Part shown: positions 37,774 to 46,523 of the stretch, piece after piece | How the letters are laid out: every line of letters starts with the position of its first letter | Numbering within the stretch: the stretch's first letter is position 1 | Assembly: GCF_001753165.1 (NCBI RefSeq) | Contig: NZ_CP017448.1 | Coordinates: 391,183-455,182, forward strand | From: Acidihalobacter aeolianus | GTDB taxonomy: Bacteria; Pseudomonadota; Gammaproteobacteria; DSM-5130; Acidihalobacteraceae | Length of the DNA stretch: 64,000 nucleotides | Direction of reading: 5' to 3' | The notes under the pieces: model-generated | The model's database searches: none | Told to the model about the DNA's origin: nothing | Seen by the model: only the letters and a program-made list of their open reading frames with translations | Made by a program: the position numbers and the translations under genes

Positions 37774-39948
37774 ATGGATGTCACCGATCTGCTCTCCGGC
37801 CTCAACGACGCGCAGCGCGAGGCGGTCACCGCGCCGCCGGGTCCGGTCCTGGTGCTGGCCGGGGCGGGCAGCGGCAAGACGCGCGTACTGACCCACCGCA
37901 TCGCCTGGCTGATCCGCGTCGAGGGGTTGTCGCCCTACAGCCTGTTGGCGGTGACCTTCACCAACAAGGCGGCGCAGGAGATGCGCGGGCGCATCGAAAC
38001 GCTGATGGGAATGCCGGCCGGCGGGCTGTGGATCGGCACCTTTCACGGGCTCGCCCATCGCCTGCTGCGGGCGCACTGGCGCGAGTCGAGGCTCCCGCAG
38101 GGCTTCCAGATCCTCGACAACGAGGACCAGCTGCGCTTGGTCAAGCGCGTGTTGCGCGGCCTGAATCTGGACGAGGCGCACTGGCCGCCCAAGCAGGCGC
38201 AGTGGTTCATCAACGGACGCAAGGACGAGGGTTTGCGTCCACAGCATCTCGACGACACCGGCGATCCCACCCAGGCCCAGTTCGTACGCATCTACAGCGC
38301 CTACGAGGCCGCCTGCCAGCAGGCGGGCGTGGTGGATTTCGCCGAGCTGCTGCTGCGCGCGCTGGAGCTGATCCGCGACAACGACACCCTGCAGCAGCAC
38401 TACCGCCAGCGTTTCCGGCATCTGCTGGTGGACGAATTCCAGGACACCAACGAGCTGCAATATGCCTGGTTGCGGCTGCTGGCCGGGCCGAAGACGCCGG
38501 TATTCGCGGTGGGCGACGACGACCAGTCGATCTACGGCTGGCGCGGTGCGCGCATCGAGCACATCCAGCAGTTCGCGCACGATTTTCCGGGCACCCAGAC
38601 CGTGCGTCTGGAACAGAACTACCGTTCCACCCAGACCATTCTCGACGCCGCCAACGCGGTCATCGCGCACAACCGGGGTCGTCTCGGCAAGGAGCTGTGG
38701 GCGCAGGGCAGCCGCGGCGAGCCGGTAAGCTTCTACCTCGCGTACAACGATCTGGACGAGGCACGCTATGTGGCCGAGCAGATCGAGGACTGGACGGTGC
38801 AGGGCGGGCGGCGCGACGAAGTGGCCGTGCTCTACCGCTCCAACGCGCAGTCGCGTGTGCTGGAAGAGGCCCTGATCGCGCGCGGGCTGCCGTATCGTGT
38901 CTACGGCGGTTTGCGCTTTTTCGAGCGCGCCGAGATCAAGGATGCACTGGCCTACCTGCGCCTGCTCGCCAATCGCAACGACGACACCTCGTTCGAGCGG
39001 GTGATCAATCAGCCCACGCGCGGCGTCGGCGAACGCAGCCTGCAGGCAGTCCGCGAGCGGGCCCGCGAACGCGGCTGCGCACTGTGGCCCGCGGCGCGCG
39101 AGCTGGTAGAGGACGGCAGCCTGGCAGCGCGTGCGGCCAAGGCGGTGGGCGCGTTCCTGGCGCTGATCGAGGGTCTTGCCGCCGCCTGCGAGGGCCTACC
39201 GCTGTATGAACAGGTCGAGCGCGTGGTGGCCGGCAGCGGTCTGCGCGCGCACTTCGAACAGGACCGCAGCGAACGCGCCGAGGCGCGGGTGGAGAACCTG
39301 GACGAACTGGTCAATGCCGCGCGCGGTTTCATCCCCGATCCCGAGCAGCATGCGGAGATGGACCCGCTGACGGCCTTCCTCTCGCACGCCGCGCTCGAGG
39401 CCGGCGAGGGCCAGGGCGACGCCTGGGAGGACTGCGTGCAGCTGATGACCCTGCACAGCGCCAAGGGACTGGAGTTCCCGCTGGTGTTTCTGGCCGGGAT
39501 GGAGGAGGGGCTGTTCCCTCACCGCATGTCCATCGAGGAACCGGGCCGGCTGGAGGAGGAGCGGCGGCTGTGCTACGTGGGCATCACCCGCGCGCGCACC
39601 CGCCTGGTGCTCACCGCCGCGGAGACCCGCCGTCTGCACGGCCAACAGACTTACAACCTGCCCTCGCGCTTCATCGGCGAAATCCCGGCCGAGCTGGTCG
39701 AGGACGTGCGCCCGCGGGTGCGCCTGCATGCTTCGTCCGCCACGCCGCCGCGTGCGCCCGCGCGCGGCGTGCGCGAGTCGGCCGGCGGGCTCGCGGTCGG
39801 TCAGCGCGTGCGTCACGCCAAGTTCGGCGAGGGCGTGGTGCTCGACTGCGAGGGCGAGGGACCGCAGGCGCGCGTCGAGGTCAACTTCAGCGGCCACGGT
39901 AGCAAGTGGCTGGTGCTCAGCTATGCCAAGCTCGAACCCGTTACCTGA
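37774..39948 (+). CDS. uvrD: DNA helicase II UvrD
   Basis: The 724-residue superfamily-1 helicase opens LLSGLNDAQREAVTAPPG, with the Walker A motif AGAGSGKT, Walker B region VDEFQDTN, the GDDDQSIYGWRGA motif, motif IV QNYRS, and late motifs LMTLHSAKGLEF and YVGITRAR. Length and C-terminal Tudor-like region (VGQRVRHAKFGEGVVLDCEG) match UvrD. It unwinds DNA 3'-5' in mismatch and nucleotide excision repair. It is monocistronic and convergent with two slp genes. Confidence 0.97.
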   Translation: MDVTDLLSGLNDAQREAVTAPPGPVLVLAGAGSGKTRVLTHRIAWLIRVEGLSPYSLLAVTFTNKAAQEMRGRIETLMGMPAGGLWIGTFHGLAHRLLRAHWRESRLPQGFQILDNEDQLRLVKRVLRGLNLDEAHWPPKQAQWFINGRKDEGLRPQHLDDTGDPTQAQFVRIYSAYEAACQQAGVVDFAELLLRALELIRDNDTLQQHYRQRFRHLLVDEFQDTNELQYAWLRLLAGPKTPVFAVGDDDQSIYGWRGARIEHIQQFAHDFPGTQTVRLEQNYRSTQTILDAANAVIAHNRGRLGKELWAQGSRGEPVSFYLAYNDLDEARYVAEQIEDWTVQGGRRDEVAVLYRSNAQSRVLEEALIARGLPYRVYGGLRFFERAEIKDALAYLRLLANRNDDTSFERVINQPTRGVGERSLQAVRERARERGCALWPAARELVEDGSLAARAAKAVGAFLALIEGLAAACEGLPLYEQVERVVAGSGLRAHFEQDRSERAEARVENLDELVNAARGFIPDPEQHAEMDPLTAFLSHAALEAGEGQGDAWEDCVQLMTLHSAKGLEFPLVFLAGMEEGLFPHRMSIEEPGRLEEERRLCYVGITRARTRLVLTAAETRRLHGQQTYNLPSRFIGEIPAELVEDVRPRVRLHASSATPPRAPARGVRESAGGLAVGQRVRHAKFGEGVVLDCEGEGPQARVEVNFSGHGSKWLVLSYAKLEPVT

Positions 39949-39960
39949 AACCTTGCCCGC

Positions 39961-40488
39961 TCAGAAGCGGGTGCCGACGCCTATGCCGATGCCGAACTGG
40001 AAGCGCGGCGAGGTCTGCAAGGGCTGCAGCGGCCACAGGTGCATGGACTGCGGCGCCACCACCGGGTAATTGTAGGGCAGCTGGCCGATCGTGCCGCCCT
40101 CGATGCCGGTGACTCGGCCGATGACGCTCAACTCTCGCCCCGGCGCGTAGATCAGGGGCTCGACAAAGCCCTTGGCGCGCACGATGAAGCGCCCGATGGT
40201 GGTTGCGCGAAGCCGCGGTCTCATCTCGCTGTCCAGCGGAAAGGCGAGCACCGTGATCAAGGTGTCGTGGGCCTGGTTCACGACGCTGACGATGGTGCCA
40301 CCCCAGGCCACGGGAGCGGTCGGGACGCGGGCGTTGCGCGCCACCGCATCAGGGGCGGGAACGGTGTGCGCCTGCTGCGTCAGCGCCGGGGGGAACGGCG
40401 GCGCCACGGCGCAGCCACCGAGCGCGAGCAGGGCCGCCGCGGCTGCCAGCGCACGTCCTCGCCTGGTGTATCCACCGGGCCGATTCAT
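39961..40488 (-). CDS. slp: Slp-family outer-membrane lipoprotein (second of two)
   Basis: The protein of about 175 residues (start at 40488, sharing one base with the upstream stop in a TGATG arrangement) has a lipoprotein signal with the lipobox LALGGCA. It continues as an Slp-type domain (VAWGGTIVSVVNQAHDTLITVLAFPLDSEMRP, GRFIVRAKGFVEPLIYAPGR). Slp proteins are starvation- or acid-inducible outer-membrane lipoproteins of unclear mechanism. It is translationally coupled to a paralogue directly upstream. Confidence 0.88.
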   Translation of the reverse strand: MNRPGGYTRRGRALAAAAALLALGGCAVAPPFPPALTQQAHTVPAPDAVARNARVPTAPVAWGGTIVSVVNQAHDTLITVLAFPLDSEMRPRLRATTIGRFIVRAKGFVEPLIYAPGRELSVIGRVTGIEGGTIGQLPYNYPVVAPQSMHLWPLQPLQTSPRFQFGIGIGVGTRF

Positions 40489-41015
40489 CAGCGCCACCAA
40501 GGGGCGTAAGGGTACGGACCCGGCCAGCCCCAGGGACCGCAGAACGGGTCATTCCAGCACGGACCGGGGAGGTAGCGTACCGGCAACTCGCGCGGCCATA
40601 GATGCGGGGCTCCGGCATCAACTACCGGGAAGCGGTATGCGTAGCCACCAATGTGATGGGTCTCCACTTTCGTGATGTCGCCGGCGACCGTGATCTCGCG
40701 GCCCTTGGCATACAACGCGGGATCGTAGAAACCAGGTGAGCAGGCGATGAAGCGCCCCTCGCTGAGACTGTGTTCGCGTTCCGGTCGACCGTCGCCGTCG
40801 AGCGGCAATCCCAGCACCTCGAAGCAGGTGCGTGCCTTCTCCGGGTGGACGTCGACGATGACGCCGCCCCAGCGGACGCGGCTACCGGTATCGGTGCCTG
40901 CAGCCGCCATCTGTGGTGTGACGGCGGCGTAGGGTCCAGGAGGAGATACGGGGTTGACGGCGCAGCCGCCCGCGAGCAGCAGTGCGGGCAATGCCATCCA
41001 GAGACGTTTGACCAT
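40488..41015 (-). CDS. slp: Slp-family outer-membrane lipoprotein (first of two)
   Basis: The 175-residue protein has a signal peptide with lipobox LLAGGCA and an Slp-type domain (VRWGGVIVDVHPEKARTCFEVLGLPLD, GRFIACSPGFYDPALYAKGREITVAG). Its C-terminus is Trp/Pro/Gly-rich (GPWGWPGPYPYAPWW). It precedes and overlaps the paralogous slp gene. Acid-stress linkage in other gammaproteobacteria suits the inferred acidophile. The promoter probably lies in the 160-base gap shared with the divergent cls gene. Confidence 0.88.
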   Translation of the reverse strand: MVKRLWMALPALLLAGGCAVNPVSPPGPYAAVTPQMAAAGTDTGSRVRWGGVIVDVHPEKARTCFEVLGLPLDGDGRPEREHSLSEGRFIACSPGFYDPALYAKGREITVAGDITKVETHHIGGYAYRFPVVDAGAPHLWPRELPVRYLPGPCWNDPFCGPWGWPGPYPYAPWWR

Positions 41016-41178
41016 GCGATCCTCGCCGGCTAACGGCCGGTCACGTCAGGTGACGCATACATCTTCCCATACCCACAGGACAACGCGGAAGTGGATGCAC
41101 GGTCATTAGAGCGCATCTGTCGTCGTGAGTTCTGCGTGCGGGCTATTGCACAGGCCCTCGCTCTGGCACACTCCGGCC

Positions 41179-42615
41179 ATGTTTGGAGAACCTATCACCT
41201 CGTTGGCGGTTGCCGGTGAATTCCTGCTCCGCCTAGCCGTGGTCGTGCGCATCCTGGTGCGCCGACGCGGGCAGCCCAGTACACGCCTTGCCTGGATCGT
41301 GGTGGTCATGCTGGTACCGATAGGTGGGCCGTTGCTGTATCTCCTGGTCGGTGAGGTGCGGCTGGGCGCACGTCGCCTGCGCATGCATGCGATGCTGCGC
41401 GAACACCAGCGCGAGAAGCTTGCCGAGCCGCATGGCGAGCATTCTGCGGTGCTCCCGGCGGACTACGCACCGATCGCCGCCCTGGCACGCTCGGTGGGTA
41501 GTACCCAGGCCCGTGGCGGCAATCAGATCCGCCTGATCGGCGATTCCGGCGCGTTGATCGATGCGCTGGTCGCCGACATCGACGGCGCCGAACTGCACTG
41601 CCACCTGCTTTCCTACATCTTTCTGCCTGACGGTTCGGGACACAAGGTCGCCGATGCGCTGATCCGCGCCGCCGCACGCGGTACCGCCTGCCGACTGCTG
41701 GTGGATGCGGTCGGTTCCAAGGCATTTCTGAGCTCGCCGTTGCGGCGCCATCTGCAGCGTGCCGGGGTCGAGGTGGTCGCTTCATTGCCGGTCAATCCGC
41801 TGCGCGCCTTGCTCGCGCGCATGGACATCCGCAACCACCGCAAGCTGGCCGTGATCGACGGAGTGATCGCCTACGCCGGCAGCCAGAACATCGCCGACGC
41901 CGCATTCGCGCCGAAGGCACGTTATGCGCCCTGGGTCGATGCCTCGGTACGCATCCGCGGTCCGGTCGCTTGGGACCTGCAGCGGTTGTTCGTGGAGGAC
42001 TGGTATCTAGACAGCCACGAATGGCTGGGCGAGGTGCTGGACATCGTGCCGGAGGTGGAACCGGACGGGATCGATGCCCAGATCATTGGTACCGGACCGA
42101 TGTCCTACAACTACGCCATGCGTCAGGTGCAGCAGGCCGCGCTGCATCTGGCTCGCGAGGAGGTGGTGATCACCTCGCCCTATCTCGTTCCCGACGAGGG
42201 CACCATCGCTTCGATACACGCCACCGCGCGCTGCGGCACGCATACCCGGCTGGTGGTGCCTGCGCGCAACGATTCGCGCATGGTGGCCGCGGCCAGCCGC
42301 AGCTTCTATGCCGACCTGCTCGAGAGCGGGGTGGAAATTCTCGAATACCGACGCGGTCTGCTGCATGCCAAGACACTGACCGTGGACGGGCGACTGTGCA
42401 TTCTCGGTTCGGCCAATCTTGACCGGCGAAGCTTCGAAATCAACTTCGAGGTGTCGGTCATCGTCTACGACGAGCCGTTCACGCGCGAGCTGCGCGCGCT
42501 GCAGGGGAGCTACATGGACGACGCCGAGAAGGTGGAACCCGGGCGCTGGCTGCGCCTGCCGTGGCCACGGCGACTGTACTACAACACCGTCGGGCTGCTC
42601 GGCGCCCTGCTCTGA
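41179..42615 (+). CDS. cls: Cardiolipin synthase (phospholipase D superfamily)
   Basis: The 478-residue protein has two N-terminal membrane helices (LAVAGEFLLRLAVVVRILV and LAWIVVVMLVPIGGPLLYLLVG). Two HKD motifs follow, HRKLAVID in the first half and HAKTLTVD near residue 398, each with the downstream GS/N pattern (AGSQNIAD, LGSANLDRRS). It condenses two phosphatidylglycerols into cardiolipin at the inner membrane. The ATG at 41179 gives the usual ClsA N-terminus; an upstream GTG-type extension has no similarity. Confidence 0.95.
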   Translation: MFGEPITSLAVAGEFLLRLAVVVRILVRRRGQPSTRLAWIVVVMLVPIGGPLLYLLVGEVRLGARRLRMHAMLREHQREKLAEPHGEHSAVLPADYAPIAALARSVGSTQARGGNQIRLIGDSGALIDALVADIDGAELHCHLLSYIFLPDGSGHKVADALIRAAARGTACRLLVDAVGSKAFLSSPLRRHLQRAGVEVVASLPVNPLRALLARMDIRNHRKLAVIDGVIAYAGSQNIADAAFAPKARYAPWVDASVRIRGPVAWDLQRLFVEDWYLDSHEWLGEVLDIVPEVEPDGIDAQIIGTGPMSYNYAMRQVQQAALHLAREEVVITSPYLVPDEGTIASIHATARCGTHTRLVVPARNDSRMVAAASRSFYADLLESGVEILEYRRGLLHAKTLTVDGRLCILGSANLDRRSFEINFEVSVIVYDEPFTRELRALQGSYMDDAEKVEPGRWLRLPWPRRLYYNTVGLLGALL

Positions 42616-42713
42616 AAGCGTTCGGCGGTTCCCGCATCGGAACCCGGTTCGTTAGTCTTTTCCTCTCGGACGCATGCACGCCGGGTCCTTGTCGCCGCGC
42701 GTGCCGGAGGGGC

Positions 42714-42818
42714 AAAAAAAAAGCCCCGGCACGGGGCCGGGGCCATGAAGTTCGACTTGAAGGGGGGGAGACAAGTCGATCCGCCTTGCGGCGGCGAGCG
42801 CCGGGCTAAGCGCTCTAA
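42714..42818 (-). ncRNA. C-rich-loop small RNA, copy 1
   Basis: Read on the minus strand this is a compact RNA of about 105 nt with four hairpins. They are GAGCGC/GCGCTC with loop TTAGCCCG (42796-42815), CCGCC/GGCGG with a GCAA tetraloop (42781-42794), CGACTTG/CAAGTCG with the pyrimidine loop TCTCCCCCCCTT (42753-42778), and the terminator GCCCCGG/CCGGGGC followed by nine T (42714-42743). A sigma-E-like promoter lies directly upstream. The 92 bases 42724-42815 are identical to copy 2 at 50243-50334. The C-rich loop could pair with purine-rich Shine-Dalgarno regions. No open frame on either strand resembles a protein. Confidence 0.8.
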
Positions 42819-42821
42819 AAC

Positions 42822-42848
42822 TATGACCGGGGGCGTCAGGAAAAGTTC
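42822..42848 (-). promoter_or_regulatory. Sigma-E-like promoter of small RNA copy 1
   Basis: On the minus strand GAACTT (42843-42848) is followed after 16 bases by TCATA (42822-42826). The -35 box and spacing match the RpoE-type promoters of the other copies; the -10 box departs from TCTGA/TCAAA by one or two bases, so this copy may be weaker. Confidence 0.55.
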
Positions 42849-42923
42849 ATGCGGGCGTGCCGGAGGGCAAAAAGGGTATCCGGAAGATCGTGTTGATACT
42901 GTGGTTTATGCTTAAATTCAGTC

Positions 42924-44717
42924 ATGAAAGCGACAACAGACGCTCCCGCCAACGCCGACTGCCTGCGCGAACTGCATGCGCTGCTGGTCGAACACTTTAC
43001 CGAGTTCGACGCCTTCGCCGAAGCCTGTCTCGACCGCGGCCGGCGCATGCTCGGACTTACCACCGGCATCATCAGCCACATCAGCGGGCAAGACTACGAA
43101 GTCGTCAAGGTGCGCACGCCACTCGACGGGCTGCACGACGGCGATCACTTCACCTTGGCCGACACTTATTGTGCCGCGGTGATCGAGCGCGTCGCGCCGG
43201 TCGGCTATGCGCATGTCGGCGAACTGCCCGACATGCGCAATCATCCGGTGTACGTTGGCCTGCAGCTGGAAAGCTATCTCGGCGTGCCGCTCCGGGTCGG
43301 CGGCGCCATTTACGGTACGCTCAATTTCAGCGACACGGCAGTGCGCAGCCAAAACTTCACGGCGCTGGAGATCGAATGCATTGAGGCGATGGCCGCGCTG
43401 CTCGGCCGCTTCATCGAAGCCGAGCAGGCCGACCGGGCGCTCGCCGAGCGCGAACAACTGTTCGCGCAGAGCTTTCGTCACGCCCTGATCGGCAAGGCGC
43501 TGGCCACGCCCGAGCGGCGCATCATCGAGGTCAACCCGGCCTTGTGCCATTTGCTTGGATATCCGCGTGAGGCGCTGATCGAGCATACGCCCGACGCGTT
43601 CACCCATCCCGATGACCGGCATTTGACTGACGACCTGTACCGTGAGCTGTTCGCGGGCGAGCGTGAGCATTTCGAGATCGAAAAGCGCTATCTGCATGCC
43701 GACGGCCGGATCGTCCACGCCCGGCTCGGCATCGCCCTGGTGCGCCACGCCGACGGCCGACCCTGGCTCGCGATCGGCCAGCTTGTCGACCTCACCGCCG
43801 CGAAGCAGCGTGAGCGCGAACTGTATGCGCTGCTTGAAGCGGTGCCGGAAGCGCTGGTGGTAGTCGGCGAAGCCCTGGAGGTGGTGCGGGTCAATGCTGC
43901 GGCAGAACAGTTGTTCGGTTATTCGCGGGGTGCGCTCATCGGGCAGCCGGTGGGATTGCTCATGCCCGAGCAAGTGCGCAAGCGCCAGCTTGAGTTGCTG
44001 CGGGACGGGCCGGCCCAAGCGCACGACGTGCGGCACGTGGATAACACCGAATTGCGCGGCCTGCGCGCCGATGGCTCGGAATTTCCGTGCGAAATCAGCA
44101 TGACGGCGACCGAAATCGAGGGTCAGCAGCGGTCGCTGGTGGCGGTGCGCGACGTCACCGAACGTCGCCGCATGCAGGCGGAGCTTGTGCGGCTGGCCGA
44201 GAGCGACCCGCTCACCGGCCTGGCCAACCGGCGGGTCTTCGACCAGACGCTGACTCGCGAACACGCCCGGCTGCGCCGCGGCTGCCCGGCGCTGTCACTG
44301 GTGCTGCTCGACCTGGACCACTTCAAGCGCGTCAATGACCGCTTCGGACACGCGGTCGGCGACCGCGTACTGGTGCGGCTTGCGCAGGTGCTGCGCGAGA
44401 TCGTGCGCGAAACAGATCTGCCGGCGCGGCTCGGTGGCGAAGAATTCGGTGTGCTCCTGCCGGATACCGGGCTGGCCGCGGCGGGGGTCTTTGCCGAGCG
44501 CTTGCGCAAGGCCCTGCACAGGGCCGACTGGCCGATTCCGGAGGTCACCGCGAGCATCGGCGTGGCCGCATTGTGCGATGCGAGCGTGTCGACCGAGTCG
44601 CTTTACCGCGCCGCCGACCAGGCGTTATATGCCGCCAAGGGCGCGGGGCGCGACCGTGTGATGCTGGCCGATACACCCTGCGTGGGCCGACCGATTCCCA
44701 TTCAGGGAAAAGCCTGA
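42924..44717 (+). CDS. GAF-PAS-PAS diguanylate cyclase (GGDEF)
   Basis: The 597-residue protein contains a GAF domain (about 15-165), two PAS domains (about 180-290, opening HALIGKALATPERRIIEVNPAL, and about 295-415, opening LYALLEAVPEALVVVG) and a GGDEF domain (about 425-580) with the active signature GGEEF. It lacks a signal peptide or membrane helix, so it is a cytoplasmic sensor making c-di-GMP. No EAL domain is present. It starts 100 nt after small RNA copy 1 and is followed by a hairpin at 44791. Confidence 0.92.
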   Translation: MKATTDAPANADCLRELHALLVEHFTEFDAFAEACLDRGRRMLGLTTGIISHISGQDYEVVKVRTPLDGLHDGDHFTLADTYCAAVIERVAPVGYAHVGELPDMRNHPVYVGLQLESYLGVPLRVGGAIYGTLNFSDTAVRSQNFTALEIECIEAMAALLGRFIEAEQADRALAEREQLFAQSFRHALIGKALATPERRIIEVNPALCHLLGYPREALIEHTPDAFTHPDDRHLTDDLYRELFAGEREHFEIEKRYLHADGRIVHARLGIALVRHADGRPWLAIGQLVDLTAAKQRERELYALLEAVPEALVVVGEALEVVRVNAAAEQLFGYSRGALIGQPVGLLMPEQVRKRQLELLRDGPAQAHDVRHVDNTELRGLRADGSEFPCEISMTATEIEGQQRSLVAVRDVTERRRMQAELVRLAESDPLTGLANRRVFDQTLTREHARLRRGCPALSLVLLDLDHFKRVNDRFGHAVGDRVLVRLAQVLREIVRETDLPARLGGEEFGVLLPDTGLAAAGVFAERLRKALHRADWPIPEVTASIGVAALCDASVSTESLYRAADQALYAAKGAGRDRVMLADTPCVGRPIPIQGKA

Positions 44718-44790
44718 TGACGCAGTACCTTACCGCGTTGTAAGCCGCGTGCCAGAGCCGCGCAACACGCCTGCCGTACGCTTCTTGCCA

Positions 44791-44816
44791 ACGACGCCGC
44801 ACTGGCGTCGTCCTTC
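44791..44816 (+). terminator. Hairpin terminator candidate after the GGDEF gene
   Basis: ACGACGCC (44791-44798) pairs with GGCGTCGT (44804-44811) around a 5-base loop, followed by CCTTCC. The weak T content makes it a moderate terminator candidate. Confidence 0.45.
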
Positions 44817-44836
44817 CAAACGCAAGGAGTGACCCC

Positions 44837-45240
44837 ATGCAAACCAAGATTCTGATTGCCTCGACCCTGGCTCTGATGGGCCTTTCCGCCGCCGGCGTGG
44901 CGCTGGCCTCCAACGCCAGCGAGAATCACCACGAACAGTCGCCGGCCGCCGAAGCGCAGATGCTACACACGGCCAAGGTCGGCCTCGACCAGGCCGGACT
45001 ATTGCGCAGAATGCAGTTGCGGGCATGCTGAGCGATGTCGGCTTCAGCAACGAGAACGGCAAGGGTGTCTGAGATGCGACGGTGCTCGATGCCAAAGGGC
45101 AGGCACATACCGTCAAGATCGATGCCTCGAGTGGCAAGGTGCTCGCCCAGGGACTTGAGTCCGTGCAGGACGCAGAGGGCGGCGACGGCGAACAGGGCGA
45201 AAGCGCCGATGGCGACGGTCAGGGTGTCATGAATCAGTAA
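44837..45240 (+). pseudogene. PepSY-domain secreted protein, frameshifted and with a premature stop
   Basis: The first frame encodes a signal peptide (ILIASTLALMGLSAAGVALA) and the start of a small secreted protein. Near 45000 the reading shifts by one frame to IAQNAVAGMLSDVGFSNENG, continues to an in-frame TGA at 45070 where a Trp codon would fit, then runs DATVLDAKGQAHTVKIDASS to a TAA at 45240 with an acidic tail. The pattern fits a PepSY-type domain. One frameshift plus one nonsense change make it a pseudogene unless sequencing errors are involved. Confidence 0.75.
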
Positions 45241-45325
45241 GGGCCAGCGTCCGTTCGTGGTGCCGGCCGGGCGGGAACCCGTCGGGCACTCTGTCATTTG
45301 GTAACATTTTCATCCCGTCACGCCC

Positions 45326-45946
45326 GTGTTTGGAGCACGTCCCTCGAATTCGCTCAACGAACGCCTGTTCCGGGCGATCAACGCCGGCGCGAACTCGCCA
45401 CCCGCGCTGGTCGATTTCGGCCTGTTCTGCGCCCAGTGGCTGGTGCCGCTGACGGTGGCGCTGTTCGTGCTGCTGTGGGTCCGGCTCACCTATCCCGAGC
45501 ACCGCGCAGCGCTGATTACCGCGACCGCCGTGATGCTGATCGGTCTGGGCGTCAACCAGGTGCTCGGCGCGCTGTACTTTCATCCGCGACCGTTCATGAT
45601 CGGTCTGGGCCATCAATACCTGCCGCATCCAGCCGACAATTCTTTTCCCAGTGATCACGCCACCTTCATGTGGAGCTTAGGGTTTGCGCTGCTGGCGGTA
45701 GGAAGGCTGCGCGCCTGGGGGGTGGCGCTGACGCTGGGCGGCTTCGCCGTGGCCTGGGCGCGGGTCTACGTCGGAGTGCATTTCCCGCTGGATATGCTCG
45801 GCTCGTTCTGCGTCGCGCTCGCGGTGGCGTTCCTTGCCCGGCACTTGTCGCGACCGGTGGAGCGCTGGGCACAGCCATTTTTCGACCGAATCTACCGTCG
45901 TCTAATCGATGCGCTGCGTCTACCGCCGAAGGCGTTCCCGCGCTGA
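45326..45946 (+). CDS. PAP2-family membrane phosphatase (undecaprenyl-diphosphatase-like)
   Basis: The 206-residue protein has five or six membrane helices and the three PAP2 acid-phosphatase motifs: a Lys/Arg motif near YFHPRPFMIG, the central SFPSDHATF, and RVYVGVHFPLDML with the nucleophilic His. The opening NERLFRAINAGA resembles BcrC-type undecaprenyl pyrophosphatases. It would recycle lipid carrier on the periplasmic face. The GTG at 45326 is the likely start. A DedA remnant follows, a common partner of PAP2 genes. Confidence 0.9.
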   Translation: MFGARPSNSLNERLFRAINAGANSPPALVDFGLFCAQWLVPLTVALFVLLWVRLTYPEHRAALITATAVMLIGLGVNQVLGALYFHPRPFMIGLGHQYLPHPADNSFPSDHATFMWSLGFALLAVGRLRAWGVALTLGGFAVAWARVYVGVHFPLDMLGSFCVALAVAFLARHLSRPVERWAQPFFDRIYRRLIDALRLPPKAFPR

Positions 45947-46003
45947 GCCCGACCGGTTGACGCGCGACTCCAGCCGCCGCGGGAGAAACCAGGGGGCCAC
46001 TGC

Positions 46004-46399
46004 ATGCTCGACAGCTGGCTGATGTCCATGATGCCGATCATCCAGTCGCTGCATGGCTGGATCTACTGGATCGCACTGCTGGCGGCGTTGGTCGAAACGG
46101 TATTGGTCGTCGGCCTGTTCCTGCCTGGGTCGACGCCGCTGCTTCTGTTGGGGGCATCATCGGCTGGTGCGCGCGGCCCGAGCTTCATCGGTATGCTGAT
46201 CTTCGCCGTTGCGAGGGCGACGCTGGGCGATAACGTCAACTATTCGCTGGGACGCCGCTACGGACAGCGCTGGACTCGCGACGGCCTCGTCAAAATCCGC
46301 GAGCATGCTGCGCGAATTAAAACTACTAAGACCCGTCGACCAACTATCCGTCTTGTGTCCTGGTATTACGAACCGGGATTTGCAGATTTTCATTCCTGA
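46004..46399 (+). pseudogene. Truncated DedA-family membrane protein
   Basis: The first 100 or so residues match DedA proteins (SLHGWIYWIALLAALVETVL, VVGLFLPGSTPLLLLGA, GDNVNYSLGRRYGQRW). After about residue 108 the sequence turns into unrelated residues (KTTKTRRPTIRLV) and stops at 131, against a family length of about 200. The C-terminal amphipathic and membrane segments are missing. The following 120 bases (46400-46523) contain no continuation in another frame that I can see, so this is most likely a truncated gene. Confidence 0.65.
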
Positions 46400-46523
46400 T
46401 CAATGTTTGTCGTTACTTTTCCAGCCATAGCCCGCGTAATACACAGCGCTTTCAGGCAAGGGGGCAATGTTGATATCCGAGTTCCTTGGGAGCAGACGCG
46501 TCCCAGTCCGGTTTTGAAGTCAA

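Noticed and set aside
42700-42850. Repeat taken as a REP/BIME or IS end
   Set aside because: Each copy has its own promoter, four conserved hairpins and a T-run terminator on one strand, with compensatory changes between copies. That fits an RNA gene better than an extragenic palindrome or transposon end.
42918-44264. Minus-strand open frame of 448 codons
   Set aside because: It lies entirely opposite the GAF-PAS-GGDEF gene, which has clear domains and an active GGEEF motif.
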